This document shows, piece after piece, positions 8,566 through 17,365 of a stretch of 46,874 nucleotides of DNA. Source of the DNA: Paracoccaceae bacterium (GTDB lineage Bacteria; Pseudomonadota; Alphaproteobacteria; Rhodobacterales; Rhodobacteraceae). How positions within the stretch are numbered: the first letter of the stretch is position 1; each line of letters begins with the position of its first letter. Location of the stretch: the NCBI GenBank assembly GCA_013042605.1, contig JABDPT010000205.1, positions 1-46,874 of the forward strand, given 5' to 3'. The notes beneath the pieces were generated by a model. The model searched no databases and was not told the origin of the DNA. It saw nothing but the letters and a program-made list of their open reading frames with translations. The translations under genes and the position numbers were made by a program.

Positions 8566-9582
8566 CTAGCCGCCACAGATGCCCTGAAGGGCGACCCAGC
8601 TTCCATCGCTTAGAATTCTTGGGGCCGTGGCGGGGCTGATCGGATCGGCCTCGATCAACGGCAGCGTGCGTTCGCCCGAGATATCGACGGCAAAGGCATA
8701 GGGTGTGGACGGCACCCTCGCGGCCGCGAATCGTGCCAGCAACGGGCCCGGGGCCGGATCGCTTTGCGGGGCGGTCAGCAGGCTTTCGGCATAGGCCGAA
8801 AGCTGCCCTTCAGGAAGGTTGCCGGTGGTAAGCAGGCGCAGCGCGGCGACAACACCCGCGTGGTTGAGCAAGGCTTCCAACGGGTCAAGACGGGCCGCAC
8901 GTTCGGTTTCTGCCAGAAGGTATCCGGCGACGACCGCGGGGCTTTCGTGATCTTCGACCACAGAGCGATTGACCAACAGATACCCGCCGGGCAAATGCGC
9001 CGTTGTCGTGACGCCTGCGGGTAAGACGACCAGATGCGCGAGCGTTTGATCGCCCAACCGCGCCGACAGGGCTTGCAAGGCCGCGTCTCCTCCGGGGACC
9101 GCGCAGGGCGCCCCGGACACGCGGGTCACCTCGGCCAAGAGACTGCGTCCCAACGCGTCGCGCGATACGTCTGGCACGATCGACGCGGTGTAGCGGATCA
9201 GGGCGCCGGGCAGCCAGAGCACGGCAATCGCGGCAATGGCCAGACAAACGGCCCCGATCAGCCGCGCGCGCAACCGCCCGGGCTGCGGACGGGCACGGGC
9301 AACCGCACGGCGCACCTTGTCGATGGCGCGGATCATTGTGTCGTCGCTAAGTTCGATACGTTCAGGCGCATCAATCCCCGGGGCAAAAACCGCTGGGCGA
9401 CGCCCTGGATTGATCCGTTCGATTGCGGCAAGTGACCAATGGGCGATTGCGATGTCGCGATGATCGGTGATCGTCAGCGTTGCGTCGCCAATCGACAGGA
9501 TCACATCGCGGCGCTGGGCGTCGGGGGACGCATGCCAGATGGCTGGGGCCTCGAGCCGTTCGAATTCTGCCAGCGCTGTCAT
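8566..9582 (-). CDS. Membrane protein resembling an M48 metallopeptidase with the zinc motif lost
   Basis: 338 residues from the ATG at 9582; the longer frame upstream of it would overlap the promoter region of the next gene. The N-terminus (about 10-95) looks like the beta-rich cytoplasmic domain that precedes some M48 peptidases. A single membrane segment follows at about 106-127 (LIGAVCLAIAAIAVLWLPGA). The rest is predicted periplasmic and keeps the M48 landmark HLPGGYLLVNRSVVE (196-210), but the position where HExxH is expected reads LLAETERA (222-229), with both histidines replaced (Ala224, Arg228) while the Glu is kept. A distal YAESLL (264-269) sits where the third ligand is usual. I infer a pseudopeptidase; the family match is by eye only. 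Confidence 0.6.
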   Translation of the reverse strand: MTALAEFERLEAPAIWHASPDAQRRDVILSIGDATLTITDHRDIAIAHWSLAAIERINPGRRPAVFAPGIDAPERIELSDDTMIRAIDKVRRAVARARPQPGRLRARLIGAVCLAIAAIAVLWLPGALIRYTASIVPDVSRDALGRSLLAEVTRVSGAPCAVPGGDAALQALSARLGDQTLAHLVVLPAGVTTTAHLPGGYLLVNRSVVEDHESPAVVAGYLLAETERAARLDPLEALLNHAGVVAALRLLTTGNLPEGQLSAYAESLLTAPQSDPAPGPLLARFAAARVPSTPYAFAVDISGERTLPLIEADPISPATAPRILSDGSWVALQGICGG

Positions 9583-9700
9583 CTTGTGCGTCTGGGTCCC
9601 CGTTTCCTGCCTCTGCGCGGCGTAACATAGCCGCCCCATGGTTGGGCGACAATGACCCGAAGGGGGATGACAGCGCCGGGGATTTCGCCCACAAAACGCC

Positions 9701-10624
9701 ATGACCGAGACACGTCCCCTGATCGCCGCAGGCGCCATTTTGTTGGCCATGCTGATCATCGGGTTTATCGATAATTTCGTGGTCTTGATCGCAGAGGACG
9801 CGGGGCTTTGGCAGTTCCATCTGACGCGGTCTGCCATGGCGTTGCCGATGATTGCAGGTCTGTCGCTTTTGGGGCTGGGGATGCTGCGCCCCGTGCGCTT
9901 GGGCGCCGTGGCCGCGCGCAGTTTCTTGGTCTCGATAGCGATGGTGTTTTACTTCGGGTCCTTGGCGTTCTTGCCGATTGCGGAAGTGGCGGCGGGCCTC
10001 TTCACGGCGCCGATCTTCGTTCTGCTCATTACGGCACTGATACAGCGCCAGACTGTCGGTCCGATGCGGGCCTTGGCTGTCGTGTTGGGGTTCGCGGGCG
10101 TTCTGATGGTTCTGCGCCCGGATGCGGGGGCGTTTTCGCCTTGGGCGGTTGTCCCGGTGCTGGCGGGATTGTTCTATGCGATGGGTGCGGTTGCGACGCG
10201 CGCATGGTGCGCGGGCGAAAGCGCCTTGTCGCTTTTGGCGGGGTTCTTTCTAGTGATGGCAATCTGGGGCGTCGCGGGGACCGGCTTGATCGCGATGTCA
10301 GGGCATGAGGCTGAAGGCTTTATCTTGCGCGGCTGGGCACCCGCCAGCACTAGTTTCCTATGGTGGACATTCGTACAGGCTGTCGGATCGATCGTGGCGG
10401 TTGGGTTGATCATCAAAGGGTATCAGCTTGGCGAAACGTCATTCGTGTCGGCCTTTGAATATTCTTTGCTGATCTCGGTGTCGGTTTGGGCGTTCGTTCT
10501 GCGGGGTGAAAGCGTAGATGCATGGGCCTTCGCGGGGATTGCGACGATTATCGCCTCTGGCATTCTGATCGCAGCAGATGCGCGCAATTCGGGGGCTGCC
10601 GTGCAGCGGGATGTGGTCTCATGA
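9701..10624 (+). CDS. DMT superfamily transporter, EamA type
   Basis: A 307-residue inner membrane protein with about ten hydrophobic helices arranged as two EamA repeats (roughly 8-140 and 150-295). Repeat landmarks: the FYFGSLAFLPIAEVAAGLFT segment with its helix-breaking LPIAEVA, and the end-of-repeat AVVLGFAGVLMVLRPDAGAF. Such proteins export or import small metabolites such as amino acids; the substrate cannot be read from sequence. The ATG at 9701 is 118 bp from the divergent M48-like gene, which must contain both promoters. The stop overlaps the sulfotransferase start (ATGA), so the two are co-translated. Confidence 0.85.
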   Translation: MTETRPLIAAGAILLAMLIIGFIDNFVVLIAEDAGLWQFHLTRSAMALPMIAGLSLLGLGMLRPVRLGAVAARSFLVSIAMVFYFGSLAFLPIAEVAAGLFTAPIFVLLITALIQRQTVGPMRALAVVLGFAGVLMVLRPDAGAFSPWAVVPVLAGLFYAMGAVATRAWCAGESALSLLAGFFLVMAIWGVAGTGLIAMSGHEAEGFILRGWAPASTSFLWWTFVQAVGSIVAVGLIIKGYQLGETSFVSAFEYSLLISVSVWAFVLRGESVDAWAFAGIATIIASGILIAADARNSGAAVQRDVVS

Positions 10625-11268
10625 TCATCTCACCGGGCCGCCGTTATATCTTTGTGCACATTCCCAAAACGGGCGGCACGTCTTTGTCGCTGGCACTGGA
10701 GGGGCGGGCGATGCGGGATGATATCCTTATCGGGGATACGCCCAAGGCCGTGCGGCGACGTCGTCGGCTCAAGGGGCTGACATCGTCCGGACGGCTTTGG
10801 AAGCACGCGCGGCTGTCCGATATCGATGGGGTGGTTGCGGGCGATGAATTGGCGGCGATGTTTGTCTTCACCCTAATACGCAACCCGTGGGACCGGATGG
10901 TCAGTTATTATCACTGGCTACGATCCCAAGACTTTTCGCACGCTTCCGTCGACCTGGCCAAATCGCTTTCATTCTCCGATTTCCTGAATCATCCGGAAAC
11001 AGAGCGGGCATTTGCAGCTGAACGGTACGGAGCCTATGTCACCGATGCCTCTGGGGTCGAACGTTGCAATGCTTTTGTCCGGCTTGAGCATCTGGAAAAT
11101 GACCTTGCAAGGGTTGAAGCCCATCTCGGGTTCGCACTTGCCCCGTTGCCGCATGAAAACCGGTCTGATCGCCCGAAAGATTATCGCACGGCCTATTCCG
11201 ATGCGGATGCGGCACGTCTTGAGGTGCTTTGCGCCGAAGATATCGCGCGATTTGGCTATAGGTTTTAG
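10621..11268 (+). CDS. Sulfotransferase family protein
   Basis: 215 residues from the ATG at 10621, which overlaps the transporter stop. It matches the sulfotransferase-2 type P-loop fold: the 5'-phosphosulfate-binding FVHIPKTGGTSLSLALEG near the N-terminus (about 11-28) and the 3'-phosphate-binding FTLIRNPWDRMVSYYHWL. It therefore probably uses PAPS to sulfate an acceptor; the acceptor (glycan, lipid or small molecule) is unknown. No signal peptide or membrane segment is seen, so it is expected in the cytoplasm or at the membrane face. Coupling to a DMT exporter suggests, but does not show, that the product or substrate crosses the membrane. Confidence 0.8.
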   Translation: MIISPGRRYIFVHIPKTGGTSLSLALEGRAMRDDILIGDTPKAVRRRRRLKGLTSSGRLWKHARLSDIDGVVAGDELAAMFVFTLIRNPWDRMVSYYHWLRSQDFSHASVDLAKSLSFSDFLNHPETERAFAAERYGAYVTDASGVERCNAFVRLEHLENDLARVEAHLGFALAPLPHENRSDRPKDYRTAYSDADAARLEVLCAEDIARFGYRF

Positions 11269-11309
11269 GGACGCTTACCAGTGGATAACTCGGTGGACGG
11301 AATAGAGGC

Positions 11310-11343
11310 GCACGCCCTCATGCGATGAGGCATGAAGGCGTGC
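11310..11343. terminator. Hairpin between convergent genes, possible bidirectional terminator
   Basis: A 13-bp inverted repeat (arms 11310-11322 and 11331-11343, one C-A mismatch, 8-base loop) lies between the stops of the sulfotransferase and the multifunctional beta-oxidation gene. There is no T-tract on either side, so a classical intrinsic terminator is not proven; the location suggests transcript ends for both operons. Confidence 0.45.
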
Positions 11344-11349
11344 CAATCG

Positions 11350-13548
11350 TTAGGCTGCTTCTTGCGCAGCACCGAAACGGCCATAAAACGTTTCACCCTT
11401 CTCCGCCATTTCACGCAGCAAAGCCGGTGTGGAGAACCGCGAGCCATAGCGTTCGGTCAGCGCATCACAGATCTCGACCGCGCGCCCGGCTCCCAGAATA
11501 TCGAGCCAGGAGAACGGCCCGCCCGACCAGGGAGCGAAGCCCCAGCCAAGGATCGCGCCCACATCGCCTTCGCGAATGTCCATGAGCACGCCATCCTCCA
11601 GCGCGCGAACCGCTTCAAGAACCTGCGCGAAGAGAAGTCGATGCTCAACTTCCGAAAGCTCCGGATGCTCTGCCGCGGTCGGGAACTTGTCGGCCAAACC
11701 GGTCCAAAGCCCGGTACGCTTGCCCTTTTCGTCATACTCGTAAAAGCCCGAATTCGACTTGCGCCCCATGCGCCCCTGCTCGGCCATCCAGAAGATTACG
11801 TCATCCACTTCGCCGTCCGGAGAAGCATCGCCCATGGCCGCGCGGGTGGCCTTGGCGATTTTCACACCAAGGTCGATCGACGTTTCATCGACAAGCTGCA
11901 ACGGCCCAAGCGGCATCCCCACCAGCTTGGCGGCGTTTTCGACCATTGCTGGCGGCACACCTTCGCCAACCATGCGCAAGCCTTCGTTGATGTAGGGAAT
12001 GATGGACCGGTTGGCATAGAAGAACCGGGCGTCGTTGACGACGATCGGCGTCTTGCGGATCTGGCGCACGAAATCGAGCGCCTTGGCGACGGCCACATCG
12101 CCGGTTTCCTTGCCGCGAATGATCTCGACCAGCATCATCTTGTCGACAGGGCTGAAGAAGTGGATGCCGATGAACTGTTCCGGCCGGGCGCTGGCGCGGG
12201 CCAGATCGCTGATCGGCAGGGTCGATGTGTTGGTGGCGAAGATACAATCATCGCCGACGATGGCCTCGACCTTTTGCGTCACCTCGGCCTTGATCTTCGG
12301 GTCCTCGAAAACGGCCTCTACGATCAGATCACAGCCCGCAAGCGCGGAATAGTCATCCGTCGCGTTGATGCGGCCCAGAACGGTTTCCTTCTTTTCGGGC
12401 GTGACCTTTTTGCGCGCCATACCCTTGTCGAGGATGCCTTCGGAATAGGATTTGCCCTTGTCGGCCGCCTCTTGCGCCTGATCGACAAGCACCACCTCGA
12501 TCCCCGCATTGGCCGAGACATAGGCGATACCAGCGCCCATCATGCCTGCGCCAAGGATGCCGACCTTCTTGACGGTCTGGTCGGCCACGGCGGGGCGATT
12601 GGCGCCTTTTTCAAGCGCGCCCTTGTTGACGAAGAGCGAGCGGATCATGGCGCTGGACGATGGGTTCATCAGCACATGGGTGAACCAACGCGCTTCGATC
12701 TTGAGCGCGGTGTCGAAGGGAACCAAAGCCCCTTCATAGGCTGCGCTGAGAAGCGCCTTTGCCGCCGGATAGACGCCTTGGGTGCGCCCGTGCACCATGG
12801 CCGCGGCGCCCACGAAGGTCATGAACCCGGCCGGGTGGTACGGCGTGCCGCCGGGCATCTTGTAACCCTTCTGATCCCACGGTTTGACGATATCGGCATC
12901 AGTGGCGTTCAGCACCCATTCCTTGGCCCGCGCCAAAAGCTCATCGGCGGGAACAACTTCGTCGATCAGGCCGGCGGATTTGGCCTTGGCCGGTTCATAG
13001 GTCTTGCCTTCAAGCAGGTGGGGGCTGGCGGCCATCGCGCCCATTTTGCGCACCAGTCGCGTAGTGCCGCCACCGCCGGGGAAGAGGCCCACCATGATTT
13101 CGGGAAGGCCGATGCGCGCCTTGGGATTTTCGGCGGCGATGATGTGGTGGCAGGCAAGCGCAAGCTCAAGCCCGATACCAAGGGTCGTGCCGGGCAGAGC
13201 AGCGACAATCGGTTTGCCGCCCTTGTTGGTCTTGGGGTCCATGCCCGCGCGCTCGATCTTGCGCATCATGCCATGGCCGTTCATCGTGAAATCGAAGATC
13301 GCCTGTGCCGGATTTTCCGATCCTTCGCGCAGACCGGCAAGAACGTTGAGGTCCATGCCTGCCGCAAAGCTATCCTTGCCCGAGGTCAGAACCACGCCTT
13401 TGACCGCGTCGTCCGCCAGTGCCTTGTCGATGAAGGAATCGAGTAGCGCGCTTCCTTCCAGGCTCAGAACATTCATGGATTTGCCGGGAAGGTTCCAGGT
13501 GATGATTGCGACGCCATCGTCGCCAAGCTCGTAGGTGAAATCAGCCAT
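11350..13548 (-). CDS. fadJ: Multifunctional enoyl-CoA hydratase / 3-hydroxyacyl-CoA dehydrogenase (FadB/FadJ type)
   Basis: 732 residues carrying two beta-oxidation activities. The N-terminal crotonase domain (about 1-190) has the oxyanion-hole segment FAAGMDL and both catalytic glutamates (Glu128 in GIGLELA, Glu150 in IGLPEIMVGLFPGGGG). A linker helix leads to the NAD-binding HAD domain starting near 327 (KKVGILGAGMMGAGIAY), with the catalytic His in IGIHFFSPVDKMMLVEII, and two C-terminal HAD domains. The CoA chain is hydrated and then oxidised to 3-ketoacyl-CoA, the substrate of the thiolase encoded two genes upstream. It is last in the minus-strand operon, two bases after the cupin. Choice between fadB and fadJ naming is arbitrary here. 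Confidence 0.9.
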   Translation of the reverse strand: MADFTYELGDDGVAIITWNLPGKSMNVLSLEGSALLDSFIDKALADDAVKGVVLTSGKDSFAAGMDLNVLAGLREGSENPAQAIFDFTMNGHGMMRKIERAGMDPKTNKGGKPIVAALPGTTLGIGLELALACHHIIAAENPKARIGLPEIMVGLFPGGGGTTRLVRKMGAMAASPHLLEGKTYEPAKAKSAGLIDEVVPADELLARAKEWVLNATDADIVKPWDQKGYKMPGGTPYHPAGFMTFVGAAAMVHGRTQGVYPAAKALLSAAYEGALVPFDTALKIEARWFTHVLMNPSSSAMIRSLFVNKGALEKGANRPAVADQTVKKVGILGAGMMGAGIAYVSANAGIEVVLVDQAQEAADKGKSYSEGILDKGMARKKVTPEKKETVLGRINATDDYSALAGCDLIVEAVFEDPKIKAEVTQKVEAIVGDDCIFATNTSTLPISDLARASARPEQFIGIHFFSPVDKMMLVEIIRGKETGDVAVAKALDFVRQIRKTPIVVNDARFFYANRSIIPYINEGLRMVGEGVPPAMVENAAKLVGMPLGPLQLVDETSIDLGVKIAKATRAAMGDASPDGEVDDVIFWMAEQGRMGRKSNSGFYEYDEKGKRTGLWTGLADKFPTAAEHPELSEVEHRLLFAQVLEAVRALEDGVLMDIREGDVGAILGWGFAPWSGGPFSWLDILGAGRAVEICDALTERYGSRFSTPALLREMAEKGETFYGRFGAAQEAA

Positions 13549-13550
13549 TG

Positions 13551-14036
13551 TCAGGTCTCGCTTTCGGTGTCTTGCGGGGGCAGCGGGCTGCCGTCTTTTC
13601 GGGTGAAGGTAATGGCGTCGCCGTCCATGACGGCGCGCATGTCGATATCAGAGTAGAACGCCTCTTCGCGGCCCGAGCGGGTGCCGACGACAAGAAAACG
13701 CGCCTCGCTATCGGACCGGTTGACGAAGTGGTGGCCATCGGTGTCGCCTGCCGGGAAGGCGGCGAATTCACCAGCTGTCATCTCAATCGGACCAGCATCC
13801 TGAATCAGGGTGACGGTGCCAGCGACGACCATCACGAACTCATCCTCGACCGTGTGGTAGTGGCGAAGCGAAGATTGCGCGCCGGGCGGCAAGATCACGA
13901 GGTTCGCACCAAACTGGGTTAGCCCGCCGGCGTCGCCAAGACGCATCGTCCCGCGCCCACCCATCTGTGCGGCGAAAGGCGCGGGATAGCTTGAACCGGT
14001 TTTGACGGGAACGTTTTCGAGGTCGATCTTGCCCAT
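13551..14036 (-). CDS. Cupin domain protein
   Basis: 161 residues from the ATG at 14036, whose last base is shared with the thiolase stop; the longer frame reads into the thiolase gene. A single cupin barrel with both motifs complete: [16 protein letters not shown] (two His and a Glu ligand) and [18 protein letters not shown] (third His), so a divalent metal should bind. The motif style ([14 protein letters not shown]) resembles the uncharacterised cupins of the COG3837 type rather than known DMSP-lyase cupins. It is tightly sandwiched between thiolase and the FadB/FadJ-type gene, implying a role tied to acyl-CoA breakdown, but no reaction can be assigned. Confidence 0.8.
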   Translation of the reverse strand: MGKIDLENVPVKTGSSYPAPFAAQMGGRGTMRLGDAGGLTQFGANLVILPPGAQSSLRHYHTVEDEFVMVVAGTVTLIQDAGPIEMTAGEFAAFPAGDTDGHHFVNRSDSEARFLVVGTRSGREEAFYSDIDMRAVMDGDAITFTRKDGSPLPPQDTESET

Positions 14037-15247
14037 CAGACCCGCTCGATGATCGTGGCCGCACCCATGCCTGACCCGATGCAAAGCGTGGCAAGACCGG
14101 TGCCTTTTCCCGTGCGCTCCAACTCGTCCAGAAGCGTGCCAAGGATCATTGCGCCGGTTGCACCCAGGGGGTGACCCATTGCAATCGACCCGCCGTTGAC
14201 GTTGACCACCGACGGATCGACGTTGAAGGCCTGCATGAAGCGCATGACAACGGCAGCAAACGCTTCGTTGACTTCGAACAGGTCGATGTCGCTGATATCC
14301 ATCCCGGTTTCGGAAAGGATCTTCTGCGTCACCGGTACTGGGCCTGTCAGCATGATTGTTGGATCAGTGCCGATCTTGGCTGTGGCCTTGATGCGCGCGC
14401 GGGGCGTAAGCCCGTGCTTTTCGCCGAATGCCTTGTTGCCGATCAGAACCGCTGCCGCGCCGTCGACGATACCGGACGAGTTCCCGGCATGGTGAATATG
14501 CTCGATCTTTTCGAGATGCGGGTATTTCATCAGGGCGATCTTGTCGAAGCCCGGCATCACCTCACCCATCTGCTGGAAAGACGGGTTGAGCGACCCCAGT
14601 GACTGCATGTCGGTGCCGGGGCGCATGTATTCGTCGTGATCGAGGATCGGCAGGCCGTTCACGTCGCGCACGGTGATAACCGATTTGTCGAACCGCTTGT
14701 CGTCCCAAGCGGCTTTGGCGCGTTTCTGGCTTTCGACCGCCAGCGCGTCGGCTTCGTCGCGGGTGAAACCGTATTCGGTCGCGATGATGTCGGCGGAAAT
14801 GCCTTGCGGGACGAAATAGGTCTTCATGGCAATCGCCGGATCAGCGGCAATCGCGGCCCCGTCCGACCCCATGGGCACGCGGCCCATCATCTCGACCCCG
14901 CCGGCGACATAGGCGTCGCCCGCACCACCGCGCACCTGGTTGGCGGCCATGTTGACGGCTTCGAGCCCGCTGGCGCAGAACCGGTTGATCGACACGCCCG
15001 GCACGCTTTCGTCGAACTCGCTGGCCAGAACGGCGGTCCGGGCCAGACAGCCGCCTTGCTCGGCGACCTGGGTAACGTTGCCCCAGATCACGTCTTCGAT
15101 GCTGCGCGTATCGAGGTTGGAACGATCCTTGAGCGCATTGAGCACATCCGCCGAAAGACGGGCGGCGGTCACTTCGTGCAGGCTGCCATCCTTGCGCCCC
15201 TTGCCACGGGGCGAGCGCACGGCGTCATAGATATAGGCTTCGGTCAT
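14036..15247 (-). CDS. fadA: Acetyl-CoA C-acyltransferase (thiolase)
   Basis: Cleaves 3-ketoacyl-CoA with CoA to acetyl-CoA and a shortened acyl-CoA; 403 residues. All catalytic residues are present: nucleophile Cys91 in [11 protein letters not shown], His359 in [16 protein letters not shown], and Cys389 in CIGSGMGAA. The N-terminal [19 protein letters not shown] is typical of the FadA/acetyl-CoA acetyltransferase group used in degradation rather than PHB-type synthesis; chain-length preference cannot be read from sequence. It lies between a GST-like gene (16 bases) and the cupin (1-base overlap) and precedes its partner dehydrogenase/hydratase in the same operon. Confidence 0.9.
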   Translation of the reverse strand: MTEAYIYDAVRSPRGKGRKDGSLHEVTAARLSADVLNALKDRSNLDTRSIEDVIWGNVTQVAEQGGCLARTAVLASEFDESVPGVSINRFCASGLEAVNMAANQVRGGAGDAYVAGGVEMMGRVPMGSDGAAIAADPAIAMKTYFVPQGISADIIATEYGFTRDEADALAVESQKRAKAAWDDKRFDKSVITVRDVNGLPILDHDEYMRPGTDMQSLGSLNPSFQQMGEVMPGFDKIALMKYPHLEKIEHIHHAGNSSGIVDGAAAVLIGNKAFGEKHGLTPRARIKATAKIGTDPTIMLTGPVPVTQKILSETGMDISDIDLFEVNEAFAAVVMRFMQAFNVDPSVVNVNGGSIAMGHPLGATGAMILGTLLDELERTGKGTGLATLCIGSGMGAATIIERV

Positions 15248-15263
15248 CGGGTCGGTCCTTTCA

Positions 15264-15899
15264 TCATGCGCGGTCAGCGGGGCTGCCGGGCATCAGGTCA
15301 TAGGGGTGTTTCCAGCCGGGCGTTTCGCTGATGCGGGTGAGCCAGGCGTCGATATGGGGCCAGTCGGCGCTGTCGAAGCCGAAGGGTTCGGGATAAAAAA
15401 GGTAGCCGCAGCACGAGATATCGGCGGTGGTCAGGCTGTCGCCCACGACCCACTCGCGGTCTTCTAGATGCGTGTTGAGCACGGCATAGGCCGCCTTGAG
15501 ACGGCCCTGCAAAAAGGCGATGGCTTCCTTGGGCCGTTTGTCTTCGGCCAGAAAGTTCATCAGGAAACGCGTCACGCCGGCCTGAGAGGACAGTTTGTGA
15601 TTGTCCCAAAACGTCCAGCGCAGCACTTCATAGCGATCCTCTGGCGCGCCGCCCAGTCTGCCGGTTGTGTCGATGACGTATTGCTGGATCACACCTGATT
15701 GGGTGAGGCGCAGGTCGCCATCGACCAGCACCGGTACCTCGCCCATTTCGTTGATGTTCTGGCGGTACTCGTCAGTGCGTGCGGCACCGTTGAAGAAATC
15801 GACATAGACCGGTTCCCAGTCCACACCAGCCAGTTCCAGGGTGAGAGCAGCCTTATAGGCATTGCCGGATTCGCCGAAGCAATAGAGTTGTGCGGTCAT
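15264..15899 (-). CDS. Glutathione S-transferase family protein
   Basis: 211 residues with a thioredoxin-like N-terminal domain (about 1-80; LYCFGESGNAYKAALTLELA with the candidate catalytic Ser in ESGN, and the glutathione-contacting GEVPVLVDGDLRLTQSGVI with cis-Pro) followed by an all-helical domain ending in the usual TTADISCCGY and WLTRISETPGW segments. Such proteins often conjugate or reduce electrophilic metabolites or act as accessory enzymes in degradation pathways. It is 16 bases upstream of the thiolase, so probably co-transcribed with the beta-oxidation genes. The substrate is unknown. Confidence 0.82.
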   Translation of the reverse strand: MTAQLYCFGESGNAYKAALTLELAGVDWEPVYVDFFNGAARTDEYRQNINEMGEVPVLVDGDLRLTQSGVIQQYVIDTTGRLGGAPEDRYEVLRWTFWDNHKLSSQAGVTRFLMNFLAEDKRPKEAIAFLQGRLKAAYAVLNTHLEDREWVVGDSLTTADISCCGYLFYPEPFGFDSADWPHIDAWLTRISETPGWKHPYDLMPGSPADRA

Positions 15900-15976
15900 G
15901 GCAGTCCGTGCTCCGTCTCAGCAAGTTTGGCACGAGGTCGCGTGACCCCTGCCGTTGTTTTGTTTCAAATGCGCCC

Positions 15977-17116
15977 TCACAACGCCCGCCCGATCAGCTC
16001 TTTCATGATCTCGTTCGTGCCGCCGTAGATCCGCTGCACCCGCGCGTCCGACCACATCTGGGCGATGTCGTATTCGGCCATGAAGCCATAGCCGCCATGC
16101 AACTGGACACATTCGTCAAGAACCTCGCCTTGGGTATCGGTCAGCCAGTATTTGGCCATGGCGGCCTTTTCGACGGTCAGCTTCCCGTTCATGTGCTCGG
16201 TGATGCAGGCATCGAGGAAAGCGCGTGCGACGGTTGCCTTGGTCTTGCATTCGGCCAGTTTGAAGCGGGTGTTCTGGAACTGCAGGATCGGTTTTCCAAA
16301 AGCTTCACGCTCTTTCGCGTAGGTGACAGTGCGCTCAACCGCACCTTCCATGGCCGCCACCGCACCACAGCCAAGGATCAGGCGTTCCTGCGGAAGTTGC
16401 TGCATCATCTGGACAAAGCCCTGGCCTTCCTGCCCGCCAAGGACGTTCTCGGGCGGAATTTCGACGTTGTCGAAGAAAAGCTCGGACGTGTCGGATGCGT
16501 GAAGGCCGACTTTCTTGAGGTTCTTGCCTCGGCTGAACCCCGTGGCGCCGTCGGTTTCAACGACCACGAGAGATGTGCCCTTGGCTCCGGCTGACGGATC
16601 GGTTTTTGCCGCAACGACGATGAGATTGGCGTGCTGACCGTTGGTGATAAAGATCTTCGACCCGGTGAGGCGATAGGCGTTCCCGTCCTTGACCGCCCGC
16701 GTCTTGATCCCCTGCACATCCGATCCGGCGCCAGGTTCGGTCATCGCCAGCGCGCCAACGGTTTCACCGGTCACCATCTTGGGCAACCAGCGCTTCTTTT
16801 GATCCTCGGATCCGTAGGCAAGGATGTAATGTGCGACGATCGCCGAGTGGATGCTTTGCCCAGCGGCGAAGGCGGCGTGGTTCGTGCGCGCGGCTTCCAT
16901 GGTGATCACCGCCTCATGGCCGAAGTCGCCGCCGGGCCCGCCGTATTCCTCGGGGATCGAGGGACAGAGCAGGCCAAGCTCGCCAGCCTGTTGCCAAATT
17001 TCGGGGTCCATCTCGCCGGCTTCGCGCCAGCGTTCGGCCTGCGGCGTCCATTCATTGGTAATGAACTCGCGCGTCATCTCGGCCAGCATCTGATGCTCTT
17101 CGGTCATCCAGGTCAT
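15977..17116 (-). CDS. Acyl-CoA dehydrogenase, long-chain/isovaleryl-like class
   Basis: 379 residues from the ATG at 17116, which has a GGGGGGAG Shine-Dalgarno about seven bases upstream. A standard three-domain FAD enzyme: helical N-terminus, FAD/substrate-binding [18 protein letters not shown] and [16 protein letters not shown], and the C-terminal helical domain with [20 protein letters not shown] and [12 protein letters not shown]. The usual catalytic Glu position near the C-terminus (YEG) reads [17 protein letters not shown], as in long-chain and isovaleryl-CoA dehydrogenases, in which the base comes from an earlier helix. It should make 2-enoyl-CoA for the hydratase in the same operon, passing electrons to ETF. 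Confidence 0.88.
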   Translation of the reverse strand: MTWMTEEHQMLAEMTREFITNEWTPQAERWREAGEMDPEIWQQAGELGLLCPSIPEEYGGPGGDFGHEAVITMEAARTNHAAFAAGQSIHSAIVAHYILAYGSEDQKKRWLPKMVTGETVGALAMTEPGAGSDVQGIKTRAVKDGNAYRLTGSKIFITNGQHANLIVVAAKTDPSAGAKGTSLVVVETDGATGFSRGKNLKKVGLHASDTSELFFDNVEIPPENVLGGQEGQGFVQMMQQLPQERLILGCGAVAAMEGAVERTVTYAKEREAFGKPILQFQNTRFKLAECKTKATVARAFLDACITEHMNGKLTVEKAAMAKYWLTDTQGEVLDECVQLHGGYGFMAEYDIAQMWSDARVQRIYGGTNEIMKELIGRAL

Positions 17117-17141
17117 TGCGGCACTCCCCCCGTATTCGGTG

Positions 17142-17354
17142 TCATTTCTTGCGGGCCTCAAGCTCGCTGTTGAACAACCTCAGCCGGTGGGTGAGGTTGT
17201 CGGTATTGGTCACGCTGTCGAAGTTTTCGAACAGGAATGACAGCGCCTCCCCCTCATCGAGTCCTGCGTCGCGTGCGAAACGGCGCAGGCGGCGATAGCC
17301 GTCTTCGGTCATGGCGACCGGAAAGCGGCGGGTGAGGCGAAGGCGCTTTGGCAT
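17142..17354 (-). CDS. Small ribbon-helix-helix-like protein
   Basis: 70 residues from the ATG at 17354; the longer frame upstream runs antisense-free but inside the neighbouring dehydrogenase gene and is rejected. The sequence begins with a basic strand ([20 protein letters not shown]) followed by two short helices ([20 protein letters not shown]), the layout of MetJ/Arc-type ribbon-helix-helix DNA-binding domains. The remainder ([20 protein letters not shown]) is a charged helix. It sits 11 bases after the DmdC-like gene and 25 bases before the second dehydrogenase, so it is a member of the operon. Whether it binds DNA or regulates the enzymes is an inference from fold appearance only. Confidence 0.6.
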   Translation of the reverse strand: MPKRLRLTRRFPVAMTEDGYRRLRRFARDAGLDEGEALSFLFENFDSVTNTDNLTHRLRLFNSELEARKK

Positions 17355-17365
17355 TCTGTCCGTCT

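Noticed and set aside
11332-13446. Open plus-strand frame of 704 codons opposite the FadB/FadJ-type gene
   Set aside because: It is antisense to a gene with complete catalytic motifs; long antisense frames are expected from the third-position GC bias of this genome, and the translation resembles no known family.
13551-14036. Cupin considered as a DMSP lyase (DddL, DddQ or DddW)
   Set aside because: The motifs and length fit general COG3837-type cupins better, and no DMSP lyase-specific residues could be recognised.
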